A stretch of 64,000 nucleotides of DNA from Fasciolopsis buskii (GCA_008360955.1 LUCM01002898.1:193764-257763), one strand, 5' to 3'. Positions 33,451 to 47,025 are shown, numbered from the stretch's first letter. A program made the numbers and translations. Notes: a model not told the origin generated them from the sequence alone.

Positions 33451-33790
33451 GTGTTCCAGGTATATATCTCGACATCCCAGAAGCATGCGCGAGGCAAGGT
33501 CAAATTTACACAAGGATGGCCCAATGGAGACACGGAAAACAAACACCGGACGTGAAGATGTGATGTGTCTGGGCTCGAATGAACATAACCAGCAGTGTGA
33601 TAAACTAAACACGAGTTTTGAGCTTTTAGGTCAAAGCTAGATAATCCTTTGCCGAGACCTTTTGGGGCTAAATATCAATCGGGCACTGCGAGCCAATCCA
33701 TGTTTAAATGCCTCAAAGGCGCGTATCGACGGCACAAAATTTGGGTGGGAAACCATGGTGGGCCTTGCCAGATGGCCGGGTTCTTCGAAA
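33450..33790 (-). repeat. Tail repeat copy 7, nested in the RT of element B
   Basis: A partly broken hairpin (TCTCG at 33,467; CCAGA opposite) lies about 150 bp from the inner inverted repeat AGCTTT/AAAGCT (33,621-33,638). The body is similar to copies 1 and 5. RT coding sequence flanks it on both sides (fingers before, AFDSVN block after), which fixes both insertion borders to within tens of bases. Confidence 0.75.
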
Positions 33791-33794
33791 ATCA

Positions 33795-34870
33795 AGTAGA
33801 AATGTGCCATCTGCACTTAAAGAAGGCTTTTGATTCTGTGAACCACTGACTTTTTGACCAGAATCTGAAGAGTTTCGGGGTGGATGCTAAGATGAAAGCT
33901 GGATTTCGTAAAGTTCGAACGGTAGATCTTTCAGGGTGGGAGTCGAGGGGTATCAATCAGACAGAAGATTGATTTACAGCGGGTTGCCTCGATGGTCTGT
34001 CCTAGGGTTACTGCGCCTCCTAATGTGTGCTAACGACACAGCTAGTGGGTTGAAAAGCCTCTGTCTCATGTTTGCTGACGATATCACACTATTGGGGACA
34101 GCAAACAGTGGGGCCATCCAAAGCAATCTGGATTAAGTTTAGCAGTTTTCGGTGGGCTGGAATCTTTCTTTGAATTTGAACAAATGTCAGCAGCTCATGA
34201 AAGGAGAGGCAAAATTCCCCCGCGACATGGGCCCAGCTGGTCATCAGGTCGCGTTGGAACAAATTCAGCAAAGAAGGGACCTAGGGTTGGTGGTGAGTGC
34301 GGACATCAACCCTGGTCTGCAACGTTAGAGGGTGGCCAAGAATGCATAGTTTGCCCGACGCCAACTTGGGAGGACCGTAGGATCTAGGAGGTCCAAAAAT
34401 CTTCTGCCGCTGTTGAAAGCATATGTCGGACGGCACTTATAATACTTTGTCTAGGCATGGAGACCGTATTGGGTAAGAAGTAGGAAAATGCTCGAACAGG
34501 TTCAGCGTGTTTTTATACGATCGGTTAGACATTTGGGGCACATGGGTTACCAGAAGAGGCTGAGGGCGCTTGGCTTTTACTCCCTGGAAAGAGGTAGGTA
34601 AAGAGGTGATACAATGGGGGCTTTCAAGATCGTTCGATGCATGGCTGAGATACGGAGTCACTCTGGATTCCTATTCCAGTTAAAGGGGAATGGAACACTT
34701 CGACTGAATGGGAAAACAATTGTGCGAGAACATGTCACCACCGGGTTGAGAAGCAAATCATTTACAATTCGAGTAGTAAATGACCGGAAGAAATGGTCTG
34801 GTTTGGGTCAGTGTGCGACTTCAAGGGGAGACTAGACAATGAATCGCTAGCTGTGCTTAGAGAGCACAGA
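33795..34870 (+). pseudogene. CR1-like element B, rest of the reverse transcriptase
   Basis: From 33,800 the frame reads CHLHLKKAFDSVNH (RT block A), then LIYSGLPRWSVLGLLRLLMC (the GVPQGSVLGPLLFxxY block), LMFADDITLLGTANSG (the intact catalytic FADD), LNLNKCQQL, RDLGLVVSADI and LEQVQRVFIRSVRHLGHMGY. It ends with QKRLRALGFYSLERGR and a run through 34,835 that includes FTIRVVNDRKKW. The catalytic Asp pair is retained, but frameshifts between blocks and in-frame stops make the ORF defective. Confidence 0.87.
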
Positions 34871-35555
34871 GTGTGAATTGTGGGGTTGAGGAAATGGTCG
34901 AGAGGGAAGCATTTCAGTAATGGTGTCCTCCCTTGTAAGAACTGAAGAGGGTTTTCCATCCTCCTATTACTGAAGCATCGTCAGATCCTCGGAGCTCTCG
35001 GTTCAAGAACCTGGACGATCAGGCATCTCGCCGTATTGTTCCGTAATCTAACCGGACCTGGACCTGGAGTGTCCTTGATTTCGAGCCCTGGCGAACTTTT
35101 GAATTTCGCATTGGTGGTCGTGAGGCCAAATATGGTGAGCCTGTGGGACATTGTTTTGCTTGGTTGAGAATTATGCGCTTAAGGCCCTAGCGGGTTAAAC
35201 TGCATTTATTTCAAATCCTCGTTATTTCATAAGGATTTAGCCGAATACTGGTACTTTAGCAGAAGCTCAAACGAATGCACGAATCAAAGTAATTGTAATT
35301 CAGTTGGCACAGGAAACTGTCCGAAAGACCATATGGACGTCAGTAATTTTCTCGGTGGTATTCGGTGGTTATTAGCCAGCTCCACAAGTGTTACCTTCCC
35401 TGTATACCCACTGAAATTGTCTGATCGCCGCTACAAGCAAAAGTGGAGTTCACTTATCTTAAAGACATGGCTGGAGAAGGTTGCTGCGTGGGCGTTTTGT
35501 GATAAGCAAAGTGATAGCACAAAAGTGAAACTACTCTCATATTCTCTCTAATTCC
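34871..35555. other. Spacer between two convergent CR1-like elements
   Basis: No coding motif is recognised. It should contain the 3' untranslated ends of element B (from the left) and element C (from the right). No simple-repeat tail was found at either side. Confidence 0.4.
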
Positions 35556-35559
35556 TAAT

Positions 35560-37720
35560 TTCCTACTCCAGTGACTGTCATCTATTTCGCCTTCAACAGG
35601 GTATTTAATTCTTTTACTGATTGCACTCTCACCAGCCTTTTGATGAAACCGATCCGCCTGGGAACTGTTATGCCAGTGAAAAGGTTGACTTGCTTTTCTA
35701 TATTACTTGTATCTATCCATAACTTGATGCCAAAGCTCCTAGTTCTTAACCCCATACTTGCACAGACATGACCCCTACCTTTACCCTCGCCAGACAATTT
35801 AATATTTTAAACATTTTAATGATGTCCCCCTCTATTCTGCACTTTCGTAGTGAAAAATTTCCCCATCTCTGAATCTCATCTGTTAGATCCACTCCACGTG
35901 CCCCTTTACCATTCGCGTTGTTAGTCGTTGAATCGAGTCTTCCTTTAGTAATTCATAGCCAAGCCGGCGCTCAGTACTCCAAATTAGGCTTAACTACTGC
36001 ATACTGCAGAGAAATGAATACCTTCCGTTTCCTACACGACACAGCGGACCTTAGCCTAAAAGTTCTGTGCGGGCTCTGTTTGCATCCTCCTCACACTGTT
36101 CCACCCACTTAAAGTCCGTAGTCACATCTGACTTCGAGGCCGTTAGTAACACTAGTTCCATTGACTGAAATTGTTCCACGTTCCCCAAACCATATAAGTT
36201 CGTCCAAGGCCTGAACGAGTAGGTGGCTCTCACTTTCATTAAAGTGGTGTGTCTCAATTAAAAACCCAATCAAATACTTTCTGTAAATCTCCCATCGAAT
36301 TCGCTCCACCACCATCACCTGCTACTTTCACATCGTCGGGTAAGATAAAAATGGAAGCGTTACTACTGATACCGATTGGTATATGTTGAAGAAAGTAACA
36401 GTGACCCTTAGGGAGTGCCTTTAGGAGACATCTGGAATGCGAGCACAAACTTGTCTTCTTCCAGGTTCTGAAGTAGGGGTTGACAAAATTTTCCCAATTA
36501 ATGGAATAGAAAACATTTCAGCGAACAACCAGAAATGGAGCAATGTACTGTACATACATGACGATGCAGAAGTTGCACAGATACGACAGTACATGCGCAA
36601 ACGAACCATGGCTGAGCAATTCCGAATGCCCGAAGAGATTTAAAAGCAGGAACTCTCGAAAAGCACAGCACGAGCGGAAACGTGTGAACCTTGTGTGTGA
36701 TAAAACAAGCGCAGTCAAATAAATGTCGTATAGTTGGTGTCAAGCGTCAAAACAAGTCTTAGGGAAAATGATGTCCGAAAATTATTAATTTTCTCCGACA
36801 GATCGACGCCATTACACACCGCTGGTTGTGCTTCATTGCTGCCGTATCTCGTTATCCGCCCTAAAACTAAACCATCTGTCACCTAAGAAGTTCCTAACAC
36901 ACAGGCTTAATTCTCCGGATATCTCAAATAACCTAGATTTTGCATTAGCAGTCGGTAGTTGACCGAGTTGAAAACCATGCCGAAATCAGGCTGAAAACTT
37001 CAACCATCTTTTTTCACCTAACTTACCAGTCACCTCCCCCAGGTAACTAAGCGGGCTTCAGAGGGATTATCTGCTTTTAGAAAGCCGTGTCAGACCTTGT
37101 GTAACTGATCGTATTCCGTCAAGTGCAGCATATATGCTTCCTGACCAGCTTCTCCAAACAATTACATAGTATTTTCATGGGGTTCTGAATGCGGAGCTTG
37201 GCGTATAGGTCACAAACGTTTGATCACCGGCAGAAGTGATATTGTCAGTGCACGAATGACCCAAATGCCAAGCTCAGCTATGAGATACCCGTGAAATCCA
37301 ACAATTTGAGCTGCAACCAACACAATGTTTCACATCAAATGAGACTTATACGGTAAAAATTTTAGTTTCGCCAATCAGCTTTTGTTGTCCACACTGTCAT
37401 TGTTGCTAACTTCCATTCCGGTGGCATCTTCTCGTGCTTTATCACGGCCTAAAATAAAATACACATAGTTCGGTCAATATTTCCAGCTAGTGACTTTAAG
37501 ATCACCGGCGGTATATATTCGGGACCTTTTGGTATGTTTATTTGCAATCCATCCGGTGCTTTGTGGATCTCCTTCATTTATTATCAGTCAAGAGACGTTC
37601 GGAGCGTCCGTTCACTGTGCCATACCCGCATGATTTCCTTTATCTCTCCAACACAATCTATGAAAGTACGCGCCTAGCGCTTCTGACTTACTTGGGTTGT
37701 CGCGCGCATCCCTGCTACTG
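35560..37720 (-). pseudogene. CR1-like element C, reverse transcriptase
   Basis: Minus-strand frames give, in order: IPPVILKSLAGNIDRTMC (about 37,500), MPPEWKLATMTV (37,400), NFYRISLI, HGFLKADNPSEARLVTW (37,080), a frame-shifted VEVFSLISAWF (the FLDFSKAF block), GISSNASIFILPDDVKV (36,330-36,400), VVKPNLEY (35,990) and RKCRIEGDIIKMFKIL (35,800). All are CR1 RT blocks in the right order. The catalytic FADD has become LPDD. Many frameshifts and stops are present. No endonuclease is readable upstream, so it is probably 5'-truncated or more decayed there. It is tail to tail with element B. Confidence 0.8.
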
Positions 37721-39377
37721 TTCAGCGTGAGCCTCTCTGTTCCATTTTTGAGTGCGCTTTTTGACTAAAAAAAACCTGTAAAATCCCTTGGGATTCTTTC
37801 TGACTCACCTTACATGTGCTAACTCGAAGTCTTGTTAGAATTCCGCTGGATGTTGACTGCTGCATTTGTAAGATTTACACATTGTTTCCAGGCTTTTTTG
37901 TTCCCTAGTTTCGGGTAGACCACCTTTGGTTTTCCTTTCTAATTGCTCCGCATAGTGCTAAGAGCCTGTGACAGCAAGGGCCGCACGGTGCATCAGGAAA
38001 CCATAAGAAATCACCCATCTGGATGACAATGTCCGTCAAATTGTCCTCAGTCAGTCTCTAAAGTGGCTTGCGTCACGGACAGAGAAGACGTTCTTTCTGT
38101 TGTTCGCAGAGGGTTTCTTGCATAAAAAGCTGTAAAATGTTACAGAAGACTTCAAATATATTAATAACTATTCTGATAATAATTTTAACTGCATAAAATA
38201 ATCTCAAATATGTCTCCAATAAAAAACAACCAAAAGATCCGCAGATTAAAAGTATTACTGAATGCACAAGGGCTAAATACAAGCAAACATCAGCTTACTA
38301 AAAGCCTGAATATCTTTGTTTTTACTTCCATCAGCTGTAGATTCACTCCTCATAAAATACCGCAGCATCTTAATAAGGAATTTTTCATCGGCATGAACAA
38401 CTAATGTGGCACTGGACGGGCGAAAAATTCATGTCCCTACGAAAGCAACTGAACTGCTTCAATGTGACATTAAAAAGGCCAAAGAACTACTGCACAAGTC
38501 TAATCAAAATATAATTCATGGCATTAATAGTGGTAATGTTATTTTCTAAACGGGTTCAAAAAGGCGAACGATACTCTCCTTAGGCTAGAATTTGCAGTTT
38601 GTTGCATATTCAAACAATACCCATCACAAGCTTATCTAGAAATTCTTTTTTAGTTTCCCAAATTGACTTTTTCAGCTCGTTTTAAAGTGCTGGGGGCGCT
38701 ATGGATACCTGTAGGGTGCACAATGTCTTTATGGTGTGAAAAATTAGCAAAAAATTGTTAATTCTTGCAAAGTTTTATTGAACATTAGAGTTTGGCTTTT
38801 GTTTATTTTTATTTATCCACGCAGGTTAAGTATTTCTCTTAGTTGTTCCTTAAAAGTAGTCTCAGATCAAACATAAAAGAAGACACTTTCCTCCACCGGT
38901 GCATAATGCTGAGTTGTTTAGGGAAAATACATTAATTTAATTTTAAATGTTTGCCTTTCGATTTTTTCACGTCTTTTACTGTTGTGAAAATAAGAACTTA
39001 AAAGTAATTATAAGTAAATGTTTATACCTGACATATGGGAGATTGTTGATATGAGCGTTTCTGATAAAGGAATAAACTGGAGGACTTAACTTGCCGAGGC
39101 AGTGCAGCGCGATTCAACGCGATACTTGCAGGTCGCGGGGTCACGCTGTGAAACGGAATTAACGGCGTAAATACGTAACATTAAAGTGTTTGTATTTATT
39201 TGATAACGAAGGTAGTTTGTTTTATGGTTAGAGATATATTTTCGTCTAATTTATCTGTAGTGAGAATTTCCTGACCTTCTCAGCGTACACCAAGCAATGT
39301 TCTGCATGTACGGTAGCGAAGTATATGCAGAGATAAGTATCCTTAAATTTTAGTATATATGGTCTCATTTCTTTCAG

Positions 39378-39424
39378 ACATGATCTTTTCCATAGAACTT
39401 TTTGTGTTGACGTTTTTACTACCA
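39378..39424 (+). CDS. Putative first exon encoding a signal peptide
   Basis: A strong acceptor, CTCATTTCTTTCAG, ends at 39,377 and the ATG follows two bases later. The encoded start MIFSIELFVLTFLLPVG has the hydrophobic core of a signal peptide. An acceptor immediately before an ATG fits flatworm spliced-leader trans-splicing or a leader intron. The donor is uncertain; GTAGGA at 39,425 is the nearest. It could be chance, since the open frame is only 37 codons. Confidence 0.2.
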
Positions 39425-42400
39425 GTAGGAACTACTTCTTTGCTACAGGGACAAAGGATATTTTTATTCCTTAGTCAATGTCGAAAGCTTTAATCTGCTA
39501 TTAACAGGTATGCCAAGACTACACACAAATATAATTGTATTCGTTTGAATTGAGGAAAGCCTTACTTTAAAGCAGTCACGGGTGTGTTATATAACAAAAC
39601 ACAGGAAGACAGAAAGTAGTTCAGAATATGTCAAAAATATTTTTTCTGGATGGTCTATTTTCTTTGTGTGAGTTTTCAATTCCTCACCCATGGGCAAAGA
39701 ATTGTATGCTCCCCTTACCTCCAAACCGCAGCCAGCTGATGAGACTGCAACACTGCCGGAAACTCTCCAGGATTGTAAGGGACGAATCGTAAATAAACAT
39801 GAGCACTAGCCCTACTCTGTGCTCATGGCATAGTATCCAGCTTTTTATATTGAATAAGGTATCTAGAAATCCTCCAAGACGTTTTTCGTAGACCTTAAAC
39901 GTCTTTTATTCTCCCAAATCTTCCGCTCAAAATGCCAAAAAGATAAGCCTCAAATTGGGTTGTGCATCCTTTTTACAGGGCTAACATAGGTATTTGCACA
40001 ATAAAAAGTAGACGGACTGGCGTTTTTCTCAAAAGACGTTTTTACCGGAAAATAGAAAATGGAAAACAAAGCATTGAATCGTGAATGGGAAGGTAAGAAA
40101 ACAAAAGACTTTTCTATAGCAGTTCAGTTTTGAGCTCAAAGTGACCTGAAATGTAACAAACAAGAAGATATCTGTACATTAAATGATTACCACCTTTATG
40201 ATAAGCTGCTCGTTTTGTACTGTATGTGATTAATAGATTTTATTCGACTTAGGTGCAGCCTGAATCAGGAAAAATGAAAACTTTACTTGGTTTAGGACAT
40301 TCCCACTGAGAACTCTGTTGATTGCCCAGCTATTACCGTCCATTAGTATTTTGACGGGCATACATAACAGGGATGGTGGAAGAGTTGTGCTAATATGTTT
40401 CACGAAGTAAGAAAGCGTCATCGTTCTTGAAAGTCGCACTCAATTCTAAAATACTTTAGTGATTCATTCCACGAACCATGATTTGGGGACCAAAGCATTA
40501 TAGAATGATCTATTACGGTTGGACTTTCATCTTAAGTTCCCGATTTCCCCAAGTGACATCAGAAAAGCAGTTGTACAATCAGAAAAGCATGATTTTAATT
40601 GCGAGGAACAAACGTAGCCCTTTAAGAGCTTTTAATGCATACCCACACTATGGAAGTGTATACGGAATATTAGGAGCACGTCCCAAGAGACAAATAGCAA
40701 AATATCGTTTTGGAATCCACCAGTGCATTAAATCCCCCTACTTCTGTTTTAACCTAACGATAAATGTCCCTCGTAGTCATTAAGGGTTAGTGTTGATTTT
40801 TCATCAGATTTTTGGCGTATATGGGATTATAAGGGCTAAGCCCGAGGATTTACTCCAGACGCTGCACTGCCTTTTGATTTATTGTCGATCAGTGATAAAA
40901 TGTTTGCTATATAAGTGATAAGTTCATCCACGAGAACTCCAAGGAAGTAAGAGTTTCTTGATTTATATAAGGAATAACGAAAAATAAGCCAGAAGAAACT
41001 GGCTGATGTGAGAGGCCTACTTTACGCGCCAAATTCAAAATACAATCCGCCTATTTTAGTTGCAGTTCAGTATTTTAATTGCCCGCGATGCAAATCATCC
41101 GGTACACAAAACACCGTCAGTATGACAAGCAAAAGTTTAGTTTTAGTCCCTTTTGGAATCTGGGTATTTAATGCCTAACGCGTCAGTACTTATATTGGTC
41201 TTGCCCACTAACTTATCATACTTCATGGTCAGTTCTGCCATCGGCACGAATAGGTCACCTTTTTCCTGGGTGAAGGGTCATTGCTAAAAGGTTGTAAATG
41301 TCAAAATATTTGAGTTTCTCACGAAAGTAACCTTTAACCTAATAATGTGCTGACAAATGGTCACTTTTGGAGAAGTCCGAAAATTGTTCTTTTATAAAGC
41401 TGTCAAGGCAACGAGTCGTTTGCTTGCTTAAGGAATATGCGACTTAATCCACAAGAATTGGGGCGAAAAAATATTTTCTTTTGTCCGAAAACGGTTTTCA
41501 GGATAATAGATGAATGGCCTCAGGGGCTGCATCAATAAAAAGCTACAAGGACTACTTATAAGTTACTAGTATGGCAGATTGTCAAGAATTGCATTTTGTT
41601 TGCAATCTGAGGTTTAATGCTGGAACACTGTTCTGTGGGAATGGGTTCTAAATGGTCAAAGAGAAGGCCCTAGTCTGACTGAGATCGGACCGCTTTAGAA
41701 CATGTTGATATCTTGGTGCTTTTTTTGCTTTTCAAACAAACTGCACAAGTGAAAAATTCAAATAACGGTCCGTCATTAACTTGGTTCGGTTTTATAAAAC
41801 TTTTAAACTTGTTTTTGCACGGCTTAATACGGTTGCTATTTTGAAGTACCAAATAACTCCGAAAGAATTGCAAACAAGAGAAAGCACACAGGAGCTAGAC
41901 TCCTTTTGATGCACGATCGCCATTGATGACACAATCTAATTTCTGAATTAAGGTGCTCAATGATTTTTTCTATTTTATGTTCCTAAACCCTTAATTTAAA
42001 TCCGCCTTCAATTGGTTGATGTTTTGCTACTTCATGGACCGATTACTTTCACACATCCTATAAAAAATATTCGTCTCCGGAAAAGTGTGTATACCCAGGG
42101 GTTTCATTTGTAGGCATTTGTAACAAATGTTTCAACCTAACTGGCCCATTCAAGTTTGTTTTTTCAGCATCCTCTTGCATGGCCATGTAGAAGTTGCTGT
42201 TCATGCATCAACGGACTTTGGAAAACTTCCGTCTTAGCCTTGTAGAAGAATCCTACTAATGATTTGTAGACGTGACCTTTATTTATTGTGCGAACGTCAT
42301 ATAAATTCCAGATGTACAGGAAATCGGCCAACACTTATAGAACCTTTTTAACACCAGGAGGCTTTTCTGGATATACGACTGTCGATAAAAGCAAGTCAAC

Positions 42401-44124
42401 TGGTACCTAGGTAGTCAACAAAGGAGCATTTTTCTTAATTTGTTTCGTTTAAATAGTTTTACTGAAAAATCACCAGAATTTTTGGTACACAAAAATTTGG
42501 TCGCTGCTGCCGGCGGCAGTCTGTAAGGCATTTGGGATTTCTTTGTGAAATCTATTGAGAACAGTTGCACTAGCATTTCTATCTAGGACAAGCTTGCATT
42601 GTCATTTACCGAGCATCAGTTCACTTAATTAATTTTGCCAATCATGCGTTAACTGTCCGCCTTTTTTCTTCTTAAGTTAGCGTATAATTGAGTAAATCAA
42701 ATTTAAAACTTTTTGAAGGGTATTTGCTATATTTCGGTTCTGTCTGCTTTTAATTTTCTTTATTGTGTGTAGCTTTACAAAAGTTCTTTATGTTCTCAAT
42801 TTCTATAAACTGTGATTATGTAACAAGCCTGTGACTTTTAAACTATTGATAATGTTTTTGCAAAGGCCCTGCAAGGTAGCTTCGCACAAGTCAAGAATTA
42901 GTTCCAAGCTCTGGATACGATGAAGTATCCCAAAATCGATTAGAATGAATGCTGATAAAGAGTTTTGTTGTACTGGTGTGAATTAACTTCCAGAGAGATT
43001 ATTCTCAAAGTCTAGGTACACTAATTCGCCTGTGGGAAACGGAATGATTTGGGTGACATTATTAGGAATAAACTAAAGAAATCAAAGACAAAACCCATAA
43101 GGAAAGAATGCTTGTTAATAACATTTCGAAAGGGTTATTGTCCACTTGCAAACATTTAATACTCACTCGTTGGAAGTAGCTTTTCTGATCCTAACCATAG
43201 TTATTTTCCGCAAATCGCCTAGCTTTATATACACGAGGTTTCCACGGCATGATCTACCTCTAAGTATATTTTCTGCAGTTTCGTTTTTTCCTATTATATT
43301 CTCCACTGTTGTTCTTTATTAAATAAGTCTGCTAAATAGTCAAAAATAACTTGCATTACGAAAGTTCTTCAACTGTGCAGACTAACTGCATCCATTCATC
43401 TCTCATAATCTTAAGCAGTTCCCCGGGATATTACACAACATACTGCTTGATTATTCGTTTACACTGCTTTGAGCAATTGCTGTTCATCATTATGCCTTTC
43501 AAAATGGATAAACCTGCTTGAGTATAATCCTAGGGAGCTTTCATATAACCAGATGATTTTAAAGTTTAATGAATTGTGCTATTGGAAACTGTGATTGTTT
43601 CATTCTTATCCGCGTTCATTTTGCCTAATATAAGATGGAACCAATTCTCACTCAGCAGTGACAACATCAAGACATTCACAGGCTATTCAGTAAAGTAACG
43701 ATAGAACTTTATTGGATTAGTTGAATTGTTTGCATAATCACAACTATTAGGTCTTCCCTCAATTAAAGGGAGATTTTAGGGCAGACCAATTTACATTATG
43801 AACAATTTTTATTCGAGAAACATGATATTTCATTAGTAACTACGTAGATCATGTTACTTCACCTGTACTCGGAGCAGTTCGTGGGACAATGTTTCTAATA
43901 AAATATTTCCGGAATCAATCTGCTGTTGAACCGCCTCCCTCTTTTGGATGAATCTCCGACAAGCTACTCTTCTACACTAACAAGTATTTTGTTGCCAAAA
44001 TATTAGTTATTGCCTAATGTTATCTCCGTCAATATAAAGCGGTTTGATATGCTTTAACGAGCTGTTTGCAAGGACCTGTCTGACTGCCTGCACTGTTATG
44101 CGCGCCGTGGTCGAATTTCCCTCA

Positions 44125-44154
44125 GGACAATGGTATTTCTATATCAACAACCAC
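44125..44154 (+). CDS. Putative 30-bp micro-exon
   Basis: The acceptor TTTCCCTCAG is followed by 30 bases and then the consensus donor GTAAGTAAG. The length is a multiple of three and all three frames are open (DNGISISTTT in phase 0; QWYFYINNH in phase 1). Symmetric exons of this size are the hallmark of flatworm micro-exon genes. No transcript evidence is available here. Confidence 0.25.
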
Positions 44155-47025
44155 TGTAAGTAAGCATGCTCAAATTTCACTTAAATGCATTGCCTATGAA
44201 CGGTCCGATCGGAAGCATTAATCTTGAACAAAAGCAATTCAAGTAAAAATAAAGCAGAGATAAAATAACTTCGAGGGAACTAGTATTGTGTGCCGAGATT
44301 AAAGTGATACGAAATTGGGTTCATAATCTGATACATGTCAGCCAGCGCAAAGATAGCCACTGTAGCATTTATCTTTAAAGCATAACAGAACTTTTAAGCG
44401 TATTGTTAAAACCTGAAAAATAATCAAAATAATACGAGAATTAAATGTCAACCAAATCTGATGATGACTGCTTGTGGGTCTGTGCTTTTTAAGTTTCTAT
44501 ATATACAGAACGACAATGTTCGGGATTTATAAAAATAGATGACAGTGTGTGAATCAACTCAGGTTGTTGCGTTTTCACAGGTGGCGGTGATAAGCCTGGT
44601 CTTGGAAATGTTGTTCGTGAAAGGATGAAAATGCACTTAAAATTTGAATGGGTTGAATACAGTCAGAATTTGCAAGCAACGTCCTGGTGCCGACAGACTT
44701 TCTTTGGATGTGCTTGAATCAGTAGCACTACACCGGACTGCAATGTAACAGAAAAGTCTCGAAACTTTCAGAATCATGATAGCGTGACATTGAAAGCACC
44801 ATTAATTGGAGTTGAATATAACCTTGGAGAAAACGGAAACTTAAGGTGACCATGGGTTTGGAAAAAATCCAGTTTATCAACAAGTGAAAATATATACCGC
44901 CCAGTTTTCCCCAGTTGATCTATCCAAGGGCGTTGTATTGAGCCGAAAACTGCACAGTTGAGTAAAGTCAATCTAAGGAATTTTGCTTGAACATTGAAGA
45001 TTTGATCATTAGATAAATACTGAGAGCAAGTGGGACAATAAAAGGCTTGTTCATTTTGAGCACAATTTCAGAACGATCAACGTCGACGCATGTTTTGAGC
45101 AAATATACGTAAAGGTTGCCTTTCTCTATGTGTCTTCGATTTAGTGATGCTGTTAAACGACCATAAGTCTCTGAGATAAAGGCTCCGTAGTTTATTCTGT
45201 CCCGATCCCAGGTGGTTTTCTGAGGTGGTTGGTGGAATGAGCAGAGGGTTTGTGTATTTGCTTCCGTGGGACACACTCTTGCTCTTTTATGCGTGTAGCG
45301 ACATCAAAACAGAGGAAATTACTCCCTAATATATGAAGGTCGTTTCCACGAAGAATATGTCATTGAACATTCTTAGCATTTCGCAGGCGATACGGGTAAA
45401 GCATCAACCAGGTGAATTAGTTGCCTGTCACTTCAAAATGGTCAAGGAATCAGATTCCTAATTTACCGGTAATTTTGGCCGTGGGCCGAAGTTTGCCTTT
45501 CTTGGTGCGCTTCCACACCAAATTCGTGAAGACCTTTTTATACCTCCCCAGGGCAGATAATCATGAGAACTAACTCTTGCTACACGTAGAGGGCTGCTGG
45601 AACTACGGCGAACGCCGTTTCCATTACACTCCCACATGAAGCATGTAGTCAAAAAGAACTACAAAAACACAGCTCTCTGCAAAACACTAGAGGGACGAAC
45701 GTCTTTGACTACAAAGTCCCGGGAGCAGAGTAATACTTGTTTTAACCGTAAGCAAAGCTTTCAATAAAATGTGAGTAAAACTTTAGTCTCACTAAATTTA
45801 GTGATTGCTGGCGGGGACAGGGCAGTTCATTGAAAAGTAGCCAAGATAATGTGACTGGTTATCATTGTGCAAAACTGAGTTTTCACATAACAGAGGACAG
45901 ATTATAATGCTGATTACGGACTTGGACGATAATTTCAGTCTTTAAACATTATTTCCTTATCGTTCCTGCATGAATTGAATTGCAAACACTCAAATAGTGG
46001 CTACTATTCGATAAGGAACTAGAAAATCGTGGAAACCAACTGAGAAGGGGATGCTTCGGGTTACCAACAGCAACTCCTAAAGTACAAATAAGTCATTATT
46101 GTACTTCTCGGACGAAACAACAGGGTTACATCCTAAGTTTCAACAAGCAATGCCATTGCACGTAAGTGAAAAATCACAAAACATTAACCAGATAAGTGTA
46201 AAGTACATAACTGGGCTACTCCCATGTTGATTTCCGAATAATTTATATTCCGTCAAAAGCAGTAGTAACCATTTAGGGGATGAGCTAGCACAAGGGGAGG
46301 AGTATTTTGGCAAATCAAGTTACGGCGAGAGTTTTCCGTAACACCAACGTGCATCCATTCGTGCTTGTTGCACATTTCACGAGCCTGGCGGTCAGGTCAT
46401 TTGAGCAACAATGTTTAGACGTGTTGCGTCTTGGTATATTGATAAGAAAAGTGAGTTTATTAAAAATGTGAAAATTTACTGCTTTTCCTCGTAAATAGAC
46501 AAGAAGCAATCAGGTAGATCTTGGAAACTGCGGTTGAAATTTGAGGAAGATGCAATTTGTTGCTGCAGTTATCATACGTTAGAAATGACTCAAATTTTTG
46601 TGCTTAAAGCATTGGAAATACAGTTCTTCAACAGATAAAATGATGAAAAGCAATTTGCTTTGAGGCAGCGATATCCGCGCACGTGTTTAACTGCCCGGCG
46701 TCATTAATGGCACATGTAACAGTCAAAGCACATTTTGTTCGAATCAGCATTCGAAATTTTCATACTTTGAATCATATTGTAGTTAATTCGTAGGCATTAC
46801 ACTGTGGACGAACTGTTTCTTATCCCAGTTCAGAATACACGGTATGGAAAAGTCTTAGTAACCGTTAAAATTTCACTTTTTTGTGGCACCCGTGGAAAAC
46901 TTGTAGTAAGCAGTGGGGTTGTACTTCAAAGGATATGTGATAATCATAATTTAGAGTTGTCTCATGCGTGGTACTAGTAGTAGTCTGTTTCTGGTTCTTG
47001 CTTTCTCATCAATTCACGAATCCAG

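Noticed and set aside
40038..40094. 57-bp exon candidate with donor GTAAGA
   Set aside because: All three frames contain a stop codon.
42684..42698. 15-bp exon candidate after a strong pyrimidine tract
   Set aside because: All three frames contain a stop codon.
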